Below, one piece after another: positions 11,426 through 23,339 of a stretch of DNA of 64,000 nucleotides. The stretch is taken from contig NW_024881303.1 in the NCBI RefSeq assembly GCF_018691265.1, positions 10,099,777-10,163,776 of the forward strand. Reading direction: 5' to 3'. This DNA comes from Tyto alba (taxonomy: Eukaryota > Chordata > Aves > Strigiformes > Tytonidae). The position numbers and the translations under genes are program-made. Each line of letters starts with the position of its first letter. Positions within the stretch are counted from its first letter, which is position 1. The notes beneath the pieces are model-generated. The model saw only the letters and a list, made by a program, of their open reading frames with translations, had not been told where the DNA came from and searched no databases.

Positions 11426-14400
11426 TGCTGCCTGAAACAGGCCACCCTCTGTGCCAAGGGCAGCAGCGGAGTCCTGGCACTTGGCTTTTTGCTCTTGAAC
11501 AGAAACCGGGCAGGTAGCACCAGCCGGGCTTTGGAGGGGTGGCAAACACCACGCTGAAGCTTATATCTCGTTTTGGATGCCTCAAGCTGCCCAAAACCTT
11601 GGCTTAGCCTTCTCAAAGCTCACTCATAAGCAGATAACACAGGTACAGGAAAGCTGGCTGTAGCAGGGATAAGGCAGCACAGGCATCTCCTGGTTGATGG
11701 GTGCTCCCTGGAGTAAAGTCCCCCATTGCCAGGCAACCTTTCCTGGGGGCCCTGATGCTCTCTATACAGGCTCATGGGCAGTCAAAACCTCCTTCACTGG
11801 GATTTACAACATAGCCAGGCACAGCGTCTGTACGCAGCGCTGCTTGCAAGGGAGAGGCTGGCCCCAACCTCAGAGCAGTGGCCAGCGGAGGGTAAAGCTG
11901 CAACAAATTCACTCTTTCCCCTTCCCTCCATGCTTTTCTGGATCCCTGAGGAAGCCGAAGGTGGCTGACAGCGCAGGGAGGACAGCCTGAGTCATTTCTG
12001 GGCAGAGCTGCTGCGCCAGTCTCTGGTCCCACGCTGGCAGCCTTCGCGCTGGCCGCATCCCTGAGGGACCGCTGCGTCAGGGAAGCCACACTGTAGCACT
12101 GCATGATAACAGCAGATAAGGGAGTTCCTGCGATGGTTATGGCATGACTGAACAAGTTTCCTGATCCTGGAGCTACGCCTGCCACTCCTTGGGACAATAC
12201 TGTTATCCCTGGCGGGAATGTGCAGGCAAGCAGGAGCAAAGCAGAGCCTCAAGCCCTGCTGCCCTGTGGCAAACAAACATCACTTCGTACCCTTGTCCCA
12301 TGCAGGGGGCTGGCTCAGGGTCTCGAGGCAAGGAGATTTCCCAAGGAAATATGCTGGCAAGGCAGAGCATCCTCACTGCATCAGGCTTGGAAGAGACAGG
12401 GAGAGGGGAGTTCAAAGTTACAGTGAAAAGAGAACAGGATGTGAGCCAATGCTGAAAATATGACAGAAAGCAACTAAGAGTGCAGAGAAACAGTCTCTCT
12501 TTGCCTAGATGGAATTTGCAATTGGATGCTATAGGGGAGCTGAGAGTCCCAGCAATAGAAATGCTCTTTGCTCCACCAGCTCTTCCCAACTCCACTATGG
12601 ATGCCGTGACTGCTCCAGTGTGGCGATCCAGCGTGCCCAGAGATAGCCTCAAACCACCACGACCTGAGCACCTTGTCTAGCAGAAATGTGCATGGAGAAG
12701 CTCTCTGCAGCTTTGCATGTGTGGGCTGGGCTTTGTTGGCTTGGCTGCAAGAGAAGAGCCTGGCCAGCAGACCAGCTCAAACCTTCTGGGTGCGGTGTCT
12801 GCTGTCTCAGGGCAAGCAAGGCTGAGGAACTCTCAGCGACGTTTTCTTGTGGGACTGCATTTACATCGGCACTGAGATGGGAAAATGCTCATACTCAACA
12901 TTAAGCACATCATTGTCAGGCTAGTTATTGTATTTTACGTAGACCCCCATGCTAACCAGTGGGGAGAGACTTTGCTGAATTGGGACCTCACCCACAGGGT
13001 TTTGCCTGCCTGATTTCCCTAGACATTGAGGGATTATCACTTTCTTTTTAAGTGAACTAAAGGGAGTTTTGGTGCTTTACAGTTTGCTTAGCTGCTGTCC
13101 CATCAGCAGACCAAAGCAAAGAGCTCCAGACCCACTCAGGACTGCGCCTCTCCGGTCTAATCCATACAGTTGCTTGAAGGAAACCCACCTGATTTTAGAA
13201 GCAGACATATTGCACCACTATTGCATATTCAAGTCCTTCTGTAAGCATATAGACACTTACCGTGTGATTCTTACCTTGTTTATACTGCAGTGAAGTCATC
13301 ATGGTTATGCCAGTGGAAAACAAGGGCAAATGCAGCCCAAGCAAGGCCCATACCTGTGTGACTCGGTGTACAGCTGAAAGTGGTTTCTGAACCTCTTGTT
13401 TTTGCAAGCTCAGTGGGTCTGCGCTCATTTAATTTTAGTGCCCAACCTGCAGTCTGGACAAACAGCATAACGTCATGCCAGGGTGTGCATTCAGCTTGTA
13501 CAGTCAGTACAAAGGAGCAAATAACGGCCCGTTAGACCACGGTATTTAGCAAAGCCCACAAGAAAGAGCTTTCCAGCTATCTCAGAGGGCTCATTTGCAT
13601 CGAGAGAGCCAGTTTGCTTCTCTGAACACTCCCTGGCCTGCCTGAACAGTGCCACCCCAACAGCTCTCAAGAAACATTTTAATAGGTACCACTGGATAAA
13701 ACTTTGTAGCTGCAAATCAGAAAGGTGACCAGAAAAATTACTCTGAAGTTCTTGTTTTCCCTATTAAGAGTTAATTTGCATAAATACAGAAGGATCACCA
13801 GGCGGTTTTGTTGTTCTTCAAGCCAGTTTCTGCAAAGGACCCAGGAGGCAGAGATGATCTCTTCCCCTCACAAGCAGAGAAAGTGCTCTGGTAAATATCT
13901 CTGCAGTTGTCCTGGTGCAATGGTTGAACACAGGCTTTTTCATTAATCTCCATGGGGTTCTCAGTCCTGTGAAGACCTGCTGGGTGAGCTACCTCCTTTC
14001 ATCCTGAGAGCTGGGTCAATTGTTGTGGTAGACCATCTTCTGGTGTTTTGCCTCTTGGGAACTGCATCTTGGCAATGGGCTGGAAGGTCAGAAGGAAAGA
14101 AAATCATGTGTGTCATTTGGCCAGCTCAGACCCGGGAGATGAGAAGGTACGTGGAAATAAAACACATTAATGTTATGCTCAGATGGTGGTAGTGATTTTA
14201 CCTTACTAAGGAACCACCTAGCAAGTCTCCTGATGTCTACCACTGCTCAGCAGATAGACAAGTCTAGTGTCAGAAGAATAGCAAAGATAATTTATCATGA
14301 TTAAAAGTGCAAGAGGTCTCTCTAGATGTAATTAGGTGCTCTCTAAAAGGAAGACACTATAGCTAAGCCTTGCAGGCATGTTTACTTGACCACAGAGGGC

Positions 14401-14584
14401 CCTCATCAGAACATCCAGTACTAATATATTATCACTAATGATGACAACCAACAGTTTCTTCTCCACATGAATTACAATTACACTTTCTCACTTGGCTGGA
14501 GAGTCCAATTTTTCACAAGGAAGATTTTTCGCTCATACAAGACAAGAAATATTAGCAATACACTACAGAATGTTCTTTCCTACC

Positions 14585-14602
14585 TTTTTTTTTTTTTTTT
14601 TT
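14585..14602. repeat. Poly-T tract
   Basis: Eighteen T residues within otherwise unique, moderately AT-rich DNA. Confidence 0.9.
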
Positions 14603-15460
14603 AACTGTCTGTTTTCCACCTGCTAATTTGTTTCACACTATTTCTGACATTATTAGATTGGTATGAATGATCACGCACCACTTTTCTCTTTCACCAGCCC
14701 CCATGTGTCTTTAGATGCTCCACATTTTTACAGTTAGCCCAAAGGCAATACTTGATCTCTTAAACCAGCCATCACAAAAGGGTTTTCCAATCTTTATTTC
14801 ACCACCAAACACTTTTTCAGCACAGCCTTTGACATCTGAGCTATGTGTTCCTCTCACCTCAAGTTCACCTTTGCAAACGTTCCTTCTCTAACAGGCATAT
14901 TTTAAGGACCACTGCCCTGATGTCCTATGCTACCTCCTACACTTAACATAACAAATTGCTCCATAAAGATCATAGAAAGCTGAAGCAGCTTTGAAAAAGA
15001 AGACGGCCTATCTCAGTGCAATCCAGTAGTCTGGAGGTGGTTATGACCCATGTGTGGCAGTGATACCGTAACAGAGCCTCCAACAGCAAGGCACCGTAGG
15101 AGGCTCTGTGAAGCAAAGGTGACGGCATCAGCAGTTCTCACAGCTGGAGGTGAAATGTGTTAAGAGGCACTAATGCGAAGGGAGCCACAGAAGTATTTCA
15201 GCTAGACTCCAAAGCAGGTGAAATGACCCAAGAAGGAGGAACTAAGAAATCCTGAAAGTGTCTGAAGGAGAAAGTCATGGCAACCTCAGCAGCCTCTGAC
15301 AGGCAACACTGATGTCCTGAGCTGCTGTGACGGATGGGGAGGTATTGCATTATCCGGGCTGAAACCACTTCCCCAGCTCTGGGGAAGCCCAGCGCCTCTA
15401 TGAATCATATCCTGGAGTGCACAGGCCAGAGCTCAGTGGTGTCTGGTGCCGCATCCCTCC

Positions 15461-15480
15461 GGCTGGCTGGCTGGCTGGCT
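15461..15480 (+). repeat. (GGCT)5 tetranucleotide repeat
   Basis: Five perfect GGCT units. Short but uninterrupted. Confidence 0.9.
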
Positions 15481-15892
15481 CCTGCAAGAGGACGGAGGGC
15501 TGGTGCCGCCTAGGGAAAGCCCAGCAATGCCCAGTATGGCAGACAGCACCCAGTCCAGCCTTACTGGTCCCTCTAACGAAATTCCTTCCGAACAAGTGCT
15601 GTCTCTCTGTATCTGCAAGACAGTCTCCAGGCACAGCAGGCTTGCTTTGAGGCACTGTTCCATCACTCATCCTTCCTCTGAGTCATGAAGACACAAGTCT
15701 CTCTCCCTGTGCCAAAGTCGTCTTCTGCTGTGATGCAGAGCCTGCATCTCAGGTTCACTCTCAGATGTAAACGTGCTCTCAGGTTGTGTGGATGCTAATG
15801 CTAAGCCTCATCTAATAAACCTCCTCTTTTATTTATATATTCCATACCATCCCTGAATTGTTACTTGGCCAAAAAGATGCTTAATTGAAATT

Positions 15893-15921
15893 AAAAAAAA
15901 ATAAAATAAAATAAAATAAAT
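15893..15921 (+). repeat. (AAAAT)n pentanucleotide repeat
   Basis: An A-run followed by about four AAAAT units. The sequence just upstream contains AATAAACCTCC and TTTATTTATATA (15814-15840), resembling a transcript end. I could not tie that to a gene or an LTR. Confidence 0.88.
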
Positions 15922-16689
15922 GTGTCAGTGAGCTCAGGAAGCACTTTTATTTCTTTGAAATGTGCTGGATAATGAGAGCTCTCCAGGCCCCGAGGTGGAC
16001 ACCAGAGAGACTAGGAGGTGCTAGCAACAGCCAAGGCACTTGGCGGTGGTGTCTGAGACCTTGTTCTGCCCCTTGTGTAACATGCTGGCTCCTCCCCAGG
16101 ATGCCCAGAAATGAGCTGCCCATTTTGGGGCAGGAGGAGATTGCCTTCAGTTGCTCTGACTTGTCAGGCTGAGGGATTGTGCCTCGGGACTGCACACGTA
16201 CATCCACCACTCAATCAAAGAGCAGGTTGCTGCCTAGATGGAGGCCGGGGGCTGCATCTTTCAGATTCAGGTGTCTGTCCTGTGGAAGAACTGGAGGGGA
16301 GCCAGCGCTGGACCCATCGCTTGTTTTACCCCACACCCTATTTTGATGTATAGCAGAGAGCTCAGGCTCAGCTCTGAGAGCAGACCGAGGTTTCTGAGCC
16401 CCCCAACACCCCCAGCCATGGCTCCAGCCCCAGCTGCAGTGCAGTGTTACACCTTTCTGATGATTTTGCTGCATCCTGTCTAGTACCTGTCTTTCTAACA
16501 CATTCTTGATTAACAAACCTCTGCAGGCACTTCCTACTGTCATTCGCAATCACTTTTCTCTACTGAAACCTGCTGGCAGCTCATCACAGGTTTCAGCCAG
16601 GCAGCTGGACCTGACTCTCAGAAATCAGAGCACCGCAATCAGTCGGTTTCACTGACTGTAAAATGGAGCTGACTGCCACCCACATCTTT

Positions 16690-17700
16690 CTTGGAGTCTT
16701 CGCTTGGCTTGCAGGCCTGCCGCGGAGCCTGTCCGGCACGGCGGTCCCCTCCTTCCCGCCCGGATGGGACAAGGCACGCTGGAATCTCATTCATGCATCT
16801 GCTGTTGCACCGCTGCTGCCAATCCAGCCCAGGCTTTAGGAGAGGAGAACATGATCGCTTCGCAGGGCGCTGGTGGAGTCACCGCACAAGCGGAGAAGAC
16901 CATCTAATCCTCGCATTCCTGCAAGTAAGCAAGCCCCCAGTGAGCTAAACATAAATGGCCAACGGTGTGTGTTATTTTTAAGTCCAAAAGCCTGAAGGCA
17001 AGGTTTAAAGGCGAGTCTAATGGCATTTTTTTCATGAGCTGTCTTAAGTCCCCTTGTCTCTTGCCTGGATTGCGTCAGCCAGCAGTGACATATTTTGGTG
17101 TGGGAGCTGTCTCTGTCCCTGTTCTCAAGACCCTTTAAGCCTCCGTACATGGCCGGAGCAGGCAAACTGAGACACGGAGCAAATGCTGGCTTCCATCTAC
17201 ATATCTTGTCATCCGGGATTGACAGAGACCACGGAGTGGCCTCATGGAGGGATAAAGTCAAACAATACGCCTGCCTGATGTCTCGCGTTATACCCTGCCG
17301 CTCCTCCCCGGAGCCGGGGGGGAGGCTCGCCGTGCCCCGCGGTGATTTCCCTGCTCGCCAGCTGTCTGTCACCGACCGCCCCGGCCAGAGGCCCTGGACA
17401 CCACCTCCTCCCTGCCGCCCCAGTGGGACCGGGGGAGGCGAAAGCCCGGAGGCATCACCCCCAGCCCTCCGGGGAGCATCGTGACTCCCGCCCGCTCCGC
17501 TCCCACGGCCGCCAGAGCACGCGAGACAAAAATCAACGGCTTCACGCTAGGGGTATGGCTAAGGCCCGGATTTAGGTGTTTTGTCGCTGCACGGGGCAGC
17601 GTTAGGAGGTGAAATGAGGGTTGCAAATGGAGAAGGAGGAGCGCGTGCACCCAGCGCGCTCAGGCACAGCAACCAGCTCTCGCTGTGCTTACCGTGCCAC
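16690..17700. promoter_or_regulatory. Orphan CpG island
   Basis: CpG is strongly depleted across most of the window but common here. It is densest at 17280-17530, where I count roughly thirty CpG in about 250 bases, with further clusters at 16725-16770 and 17580-17670. The middle part (16960-17270) is a more AT-rich block. CpG islands usually mark promoters or developmental enhancers kept free of methylation in the germ line. No TATA box, recognisable first exon or known protein motif was found in any frame. The open frames here (up to 178 codons) are low-complexity proline, arginine and serine-rich products of GC richness. It may be the start of an unannotated non-coding RNA or a distal regulatory island. 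Confidence 0.6.
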
Positions 17701-18979
17701 AACCGAGCATCCCGGGTACACACTCATACTGTATGGCATTAGGTAATGTTCCTGTTTAATACTTTCTTTGCTGAAGCAACTGTAGAGGCAGGTGAACGGT
17801 CCCGAAAACTCCACAATATCTGCCAGACTGATATTTCATATATTCCATCAACTATTTCTGACAGCAGTAACATTTTTGTGACACTGCTCCAGCCAGCTCT
17901 GCTGTAACTGCAAAATATAACCAGTTTCAATTTTCCACTGTTTTGTACTGTAAAATTAAGATGAATATTCTTGTTACAGTACGGGCTGATTGTTTCAACA
18001 AGAAACAAGCAGCCATTCAACTTGGGATGAAATCTGGAAGGTAGGTGGTGGGGTTTTTTTTGGAGGAAATATGACTCCTGGGGACAAAGAAGCCCAGGTC
18101 TTTCCCCGTATAGAAAGGATTGAGCCAGCATTGGAAGCCATCATGCCACAATGCCGATGAGTGCAGGAGGTGGTGGGAGGCAGCCGCAGGGCTGAAGGCT
18201 GAATGTGGATTTCAGCCTGACTTTCAGAATGGCCTCACCTGCATACACACCAGCACGGGTTGACATTTGATTCTGAAATTCCAAAATCCCTGGCCTGGAC
18301 ACCCTGCTGCTTCCATCCATGCTTCTTGGTATAAAGAAGATAGAGAGACATATGACAAATAAAACCACCGCTTTGTTTTCTGAACACAAACCTGTTCAGA
18401 TGAGCTGTCTTTTTTTTTTTCTGTTGTTCTTTTTTTCAGTTTGGCTGTGACACCTTCTCAGTTTCTCTTCTTTTCAATGATCTCGTGCTTTTTTGCTCTT
18501 CCTAATCCAGGTTTTTCTGTCCCATCTTTCTATCACCTACAGACCCTAGCTCTCACAGACAAAAGAGATGAGGGAAATAAGATATATATCCCCCTACCCA
18601 CCAGACCAATTCCTTTTCCTCCTCTGCTGCACCAGGCTGGCACCTATGGGGCATCTGGCACAAATGGGACTGATCTGACATCAAAGTCCCCTGCATGAAC
18701 AGGGGAAGGGCCTGATCATACGGTCCAGTCCCCACGTCTTTAGAAGTGGGTATCTAGAAGCAGCAGTGGCTCAGGGTTGGCAGCGCAATGTTCAGGTAGA
18801 AGCACTTGGGCTTGTAACCACCGGCCTCATCCTCACTGGTTGAGGGAGTCTGGGCCAACCTCAGTGTCTGGGCATCTTCTTTGGAATCCCTTGGAATAGA
18901 GGACTTTTCCTGACTTGGTGCAGAGAATACAATGGAGTGGGAACACCAGCATCAGTTTGGGGATGGAGGCGAGGCGGCC

Positions 18980-19140
18980 TTGTTTCTGACTTCTTTAATT
19001 AGTTGGCTCTTGACAGTGAAAAAAAAATCAGTTTAATGAAGCCAAGCTGATTTTATTAGCAATATGATTATGAATGAGCTGCCTTCCCAGGCAGAGGAAA
19101 GGGTCTCACCTTCAACAGTTTCATTAAAATAATGACTTCT
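18980..19140. promoter_or_regulatory. Candidate conserved non-coding element
   Basis: CTTTAATTAGTTGGCTCTTG, then AATCAGTTTAATGAAGCCAA, then GATTTTATTAGCAATATGAT and TATGAATGAGCT form a dense AT-rich block with several TAAT cores and no repeat similarity. It is bounded by GC-richer sequence on both sides. Confidence 0.35.
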
Positions 19141-19477
19141 ACCACCTCTCCCTCCCCCCAGCCCTCACCATATTTCCTCCCTCTCCCATGCTGGCGACTG
19201 TGCTGGGATATGCCCCTGATAATCTTCTGCTATCCTGAGGGCCTGAGAGGCAGGAGGGACATGGAAAGAATCCCAGCGTTTCCATCTGTCGAATTCCCGA
19301 GCGGCAGAAACCTGACCCCGCACGGAGCGGGTACGCGCTGCATTATTGCTGCTGTAGCAGAGTAAGCAGCCTGTGCTCCTTGTCATGCATTATTAAGAGA
19401 GCTCAGAGAGAGGGAAAGACACCAGCGAGAGGGTGAGTGAACCTGAAAAGTGGAAAAGTCAAGTCTATCCCTGTAAT

Positions 19478-19498
19478 AAAAAAAAAAAAAAAAAAAAA
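19478..19498. repeat. Poly-A tract
   Basis: Twenty-one A residues after AATA. No retroposed sequence was recognised upstream. Confidence 0.9.
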
Positions 19499-20394
19499 GT
19501 AAAAATAAATCCAAACCTGTGCAGCCTCAGTAGCAGATGCAGCAGCTGCTTTCACGGGCAGAGCTGACCAGGCACTAGGCAGAGACATGACAGCCATGCT
19601 GATGGTTTGCTGCAATAGCGTGGGGTTTTTCCATTATTTTAGCAACTTCCTAGAAAGGGAAGGAGCCTGTGTGAAAAAATGAGGCAGTAAATGTTAAATC
19701 CTGCAATGCATTTGTTTCTGTCCAAATTATCTCCGGGCTGAGGGAGTGGGAATACTTTGCCATTGCATGAGCTGCCCCAGAGCCAAATCCCACAGAAGTT
19801 TGTTGGCACCTGAGGCCGGGGGACACTACGGCTGGTGCAAATCAGCTCAGCTTTGGCTCCCCAGGCTGCACATCCCCTTGGTCCCGGAGAATATTTGGGA
19901 GTGGTGGCAAAGCCCCCTGCCCCATGCAGGGCCCTGCCTTGGGCACAGCACTCCTAAGCCATCAGTCAAGACCACCCTGGGATGCACATTTAGCTGTGAA
20001 GGTGCATCCCTGCCGCCGTGCTCCCAGCCAAACTGCTTCACCACGAAATACAGGGGAAGAGTGTGGCTGCAGTTTGTTCTCCGGGACTCCGTCACCCGTA
20101 GAGGTAGATGGGATTTGATGAGGGAGACACATGACCCCAGAAATCACCTTCTTCTTCCCAGCTGATCACCACCACAACAAGAGCAGGAGGGTTTTGACCA
20201 GTAAACAACACTGAGCTCACCTGAGGGGAAAGGCCACCCAGCAGTGGAGGTCCTGGACCGGAGATGTAAACTTGACCAGGTATGCAATCCCTTTCCAGTC
20301 TTTTCCTGAGCCTGTTTAGAGATGGTTTTATGGATGCTTTAGCCAATTTTCCAGCCCAGTGGCAACTATTCCTTATATGGGAAAACAAGAGCAT

Positions 20395-20485
20395 ATAGGA
20401 ACTTAATGTGATTCTAGCTGCTTTTAATCAAATTTAATAACTTTGGCAAGGAAACATAATCAGCCCAGCTAATTCTTCAGGAACC
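20395..20485. promoter_or_regulatory. AT-rich block with recurrent TAGCTGCTT motif
   Basis: GATTCTAGCTGCTTTTAATC (about 20409), AAATTTAATAACTTTGGCAA and GGAAACATAATCAGC make a compact AT-rich island. TAGCTGCTT at 20415-20423 matches words at 11409-11417 and 25530-25538. ACTTTGG is close to a TCF or nuclear receptor half-site, but the match is not specific. Confidence 0.33.
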
Positions 20486-21419
20486 CAGAGCACATAACTT
20501 GAAAGCCTGTCTTAAGCAGAGAAAAAATGGCCACTCCTGTTATTTGTAGAAGAGGCAAAATTGCAAAGGGCCAAGTATTGCAAAACCCCAGGCTCTGCAG
20601 AAGGTGATTTATAGTTACCTGCAAAGACGTGACTAAGGATCTCAGGAATCCCAAGCTGAACAACAGTCCATTGATAAGCCCCAAGACACTGCAGGCCAAA
20701 CTGTTGGCTACCCCCCAGCTGACCCCTGGCAGTGTCCTGGGCTTGCCCGAAAGGCAAATGTGTGCAGGTGAGAGGCAGCTGGGAGCACAGGAGGGAACTG
20801 GTGTGGGCCAGGGCCTCCACGCACCAGGCTGGTTTGCTTTTGTCAGCAGAGGATGGACCAAATCCATTGCTGGAGGCGAGTGGCTTCATCACTGTCAAGG
20901 GGCTGAGGGTCAGACCTCTGCTAATAACGTGTTTGTTTTTTTTTTTTTCAGGGATGTTTTCTTTCCACTTGTGCTCCTGAAAATGTAGAGGCACACAAAT
21001 AGAAAAGGACAAATCAATAAGCATTTATGAGCCTTGAAAAAGCTTTCTTCTTGCTCAGGTAAAATCTTAGTTGTGCTCTTAATGTGGCTGGGATGATTCA
21101 TTATGCTGCCCTCTCCCCCACAGGCAAGCAGGAAAAAAACAGGAATACTTTCCAAATTCAAGAAGGACACCCTCCCTCTCTCCCTCTTTTGCCCAGTATT
21201 AGTATAATTTTCTCCAGACAGCTCAAATCGTTCTCTCTGAACACTTGTAAATTCCTGATCATGCTTGGTTTGCTGCAGCATAGCCTGGCATAGAGGTAAC
21301 CGGCCTTCTTGGCCATGGATACATCCCCGATCAACAGCTCATGTGTGCTGAAACACTCCTCTGGTCCCCTGAGCTCTGCTTTTGCTGTCATTGGAGTCAA
21401 AGGCAAAACTTCCCCCGGC

Positions 21420-21690
21420 TCCAGCGGGAGCAGGAGCACGTTTCGTCCAGAAAATCCACGCGTATCGCCATATGTTGCTTTCTCTCCCTGTTCTGTTTTC
21501 CTTTCGGCCCTATCTGCTTCATCAAAGAAAGGGAGCTGAGCGCGGCAGCCACGCGGGGTGTTTGCACAAAGGCGGTAATTCAAGCCCCGGCGCGAGCTGT
21601 TTTGGCAGCGTAGCCTAGGCACCGCTTGTTGTTTCAGCTGACCTCTTCGGCGGCGCCGGCCCCGGCCTCCTCGCTGGATGCAGGTGGCTC
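21420..21690. promoter_or_regulatory. CpG-rich patch, possible small CpG island
   Basis: CpG dinucleotides cluster here, including CACGCGTATCGCC near 21460, GAGCGCGGCAGCCACGCGGG near 21538 and CGGCGGCGCCGGCCCCGG near 21649. A 272-codon minus-strand open frame covers this patch, but its product is arginine, proline and serine-rich with no recognisable domain. A promoter or enhancer reading is inference from composition only. Confidence 0.45.
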
Positions 21691-22329
21691 TCACGCCAGC
21701 CTTCCCCCCTTTCCCCTGGTGCATTTTTTTAAAACCATTTTCTTGTGAGCCGCTTGTGGATGGAGCGGCTTGTGTCCTGGTTAGCAGGACACCCGAAAGT
21801 CCTCCCACCGGATAGTTGGCACCCGGCATTATTTTTAAGACCCCGTGGGGCCAAGAGGTGCTGGGCAAAGGTGGCAAACTGATAAAAACACTAAGAGTGG
21901 GTGCTGCCAGGGATTTGGCTGGCGTGGGTCTTTGTTTGGGCGGGAGAGCCAGACGCCGCTCTCCATCCTGCTGCACATGAGCACGCAGCCATCACGCTCA
22001 TGAGACTGGTTATTGGTGCCTCTGTCATCTCAGGCTGAGGACAGGCATTGCAATCCGAAGGAAATCATGACTTTCCTTCATGCAATAATCCCTTTTCTAG
22101 GTGAATCCTCCCACGGAGGGAGGCACCCAAGCCCTTCTACTCATCCTTTGCAATGGCCTGGGATGGTGCTCTCAGGCCCTTCCTTTGTAGCGACTTTATT
22201 CCAAACCTGTTGCCACCATTCAAGGTCTTTGTGGGGAGTTTGCTGGCCCCCGACGGATTTGGAGAAAGTGGAGGGTGAAATTCCCTTTCGCTGCATGCCT
22301 TGGTTCAGTTTCTCCCCACTGCGAGAAAT

Positions 22330-22515
22330 TCCAGGATGGAGAATAGTCAGATCAAAAAGAGACAATCCCAGCTGAAACATGCACGATTTGCATATTCCAT
22401 TAAAAAAAAATCAAAGGGGAGGGTGTGTAAAATATTTGCGCCCTGGAGCATATACAATGTATGCCCCAACAAGATGCTCCACGTAGGGCTTATACTTATT
22501 TACTCTGATGCCTAA
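22330..22515. promoter_or_regulatory. Candidate enhancer with octamer and TCF-like sites
   Basis: A perfect octamer ATTTGCAT (22386-22393), the site of POU-domain proteins, lies 17 bases before TCAAAG (22411-22416), a TCF/LEF-type core in AAATCAAAGG. Downstream, GGAGCATATACAATGTATGC and GATGCTCC (around 22445-22480) can pair as a seven-base stem. The block is free of repeats and ends at a 27-base A-run. Motif co-occurrence is seen; enhancer function is inferred. Confidence 0.38.
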
Positions 22516-22519
22516 TAAC

Positions 22520-22546
22520 AAAAAAAAAAAAAAAAAAAAAAAAAAA
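22520..22546. repeat. Poly-A tract
   Basis: Twenty-seven A residues, the longest homopolymer in the window, followed by GAAAGAAAAAGAGG. It closes the AT-rich block at 22330-22515 that carries POU-like and TCF-like motifs. No target duplication or retroposed gene was recognised. Confidence 0.92.
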
Positions 22547-22879
22547 GAAAGAAAAAGAGGCTGCTGTAATTTTCACATCCCAAAGGATTCTGGCTCATCT
22601 GATACACAGATCAAGTCCTTGAAAGAAGCACAGATACCCCTATAAAGCTTGGGCTGTCTTTTGGCAAATTGCTTACTTTTGAAGGTCAAACTAAATACAT
22701 TCCTTGTGCAGTGGGAGGTCCCCCATTGATAGAAATCTTTATTGCTCTGGTTCTGCCATTTCATTTAATGTTTGATAGACCCCAAATACAGGGGAGGTGA
22801 GTAGAGGACACACGCACCTTTCTCTGCCGAATTTTAGAATGGTGCTGTGAAGAGTCACAATGGCAAAGCTGAGTTTGCT

Positions 22880-23110
22880 TGACGCTGAGAAAAGCACGGG
22901 TTGTGAATTTAATTCTGTTGCTGGCACTGCCACCAGCCAGCTGGATGACAGTGACAAGGTCACCACTTTGTGCCACTGTTTCTCCATCTATAAAAAAAGT
23001 GTTATTGATCCCTTTTTGGGGTATTTTGAGATCGACTGGTAGAAAAAGACCTATCTGAACTGTACACCATTATTGTTAGCATTAGTGTTCTTATTGCCTT
23101 TTATTACCAC
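22880..23110 (+). mobile_element. MIR-type SINE (ancient CORE-SINE)
   Basis: The sequence keeps the MIR order: a GGGTTGTGAATTTAATTCTG segment (22898), a GCTGGCACTGCCACC segment, a degenerate GTGACAAGGTCACC (22951) in place of the TGTGACCTTGGGCAAGTCAC core, TGCCACTGTTTCTCCATCTATAAAA (from 22971) for the usual CTCAGTTTCCCCATCTGTAAAA, and TATTTTGAGATCGACTGG (23022) for the CTTTGAGATCTA block of amniote MIRs. The trailing TTATTGTTAGCATTAG matches the ATT-rich tail. MIR elements are tRNA-derived SINEs mobilised by L2 or L3-type LINEs and were last active very long ago. Survival of nearly the full 3' half in a bird is notable. Confidence 0.82.
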
Positions 23111-23339
23111 TGTGGTGGCTATTATCCCAGCAGTGTTAGTAGCCCATGTTGCACCACCCTGGTGTTTGAGCACAAGCACGCCCGTCTGCAAAAGCCAGGT
23201 GATACTGTTTGTATGGGGAGATGTGACGTGTGGTGCTTATCCTGAGCCTAATGACAGTGTTCTTCTTTCTACCTACCATCTCCAGCTTCAAAGCCTGCAC
23301 TGATCTGCACAGCCTTCCAGCAGGAGACAAAAAAATCAG

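Larger units (their letters stand above)
6167..15460. other. Non-coding region, no gene seen
   Basis: Mostly unique sequence. The 212-codon plus-strand frame at 7256-7894 and 154-155-codon minus frames near 9.0 and 12.0 kb are unsupported: they have no domain motif, composition is mixed, and competing frames of similar length lie on the other strand. The stretch 13950-15390 has no open frame above about 60 codons and no repeat I can name. The candidate elements at 8735, 10135 and 11290 are listed separately. Confidence 0.55.
17700..20394. other. Non-coding region, no gene seen
   Basis: Unique sequence with an A-run at 19478 and the candidate element at 18980-19140. A 130-codon minus frame (17739-18131) and a 139-codon plus frame (19746-20165) lack any recognisable motif. 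TTAGGTAATG near 17739 and a T-rich tract near 18411 are not tied to any exon. Confidence 0.55.

Noticed and set aside
15302..15842. Possible solo LTR ending near AATAAACCTCC and TTTATTTATATA
   Set aside because: No matching terminal repeat ends or target-site duplication could be found, and no known avian LTR was recognised.
16640..16680. MIR-like words GGTTTCACTGACTGTAAAATGG
   Set aside because: Only about 25 bases resemble the MIR CTCAGTTTCCCCATCTGTAAAA block, with no supporting flanks.
21158..21976. 272-codon open frame on the minus strand
   Set aside because: GC-rich, arginine/proline/serine-rich product with no domain. CpG-rich composition explains the lack of stops, and there is no splice or promoter support.
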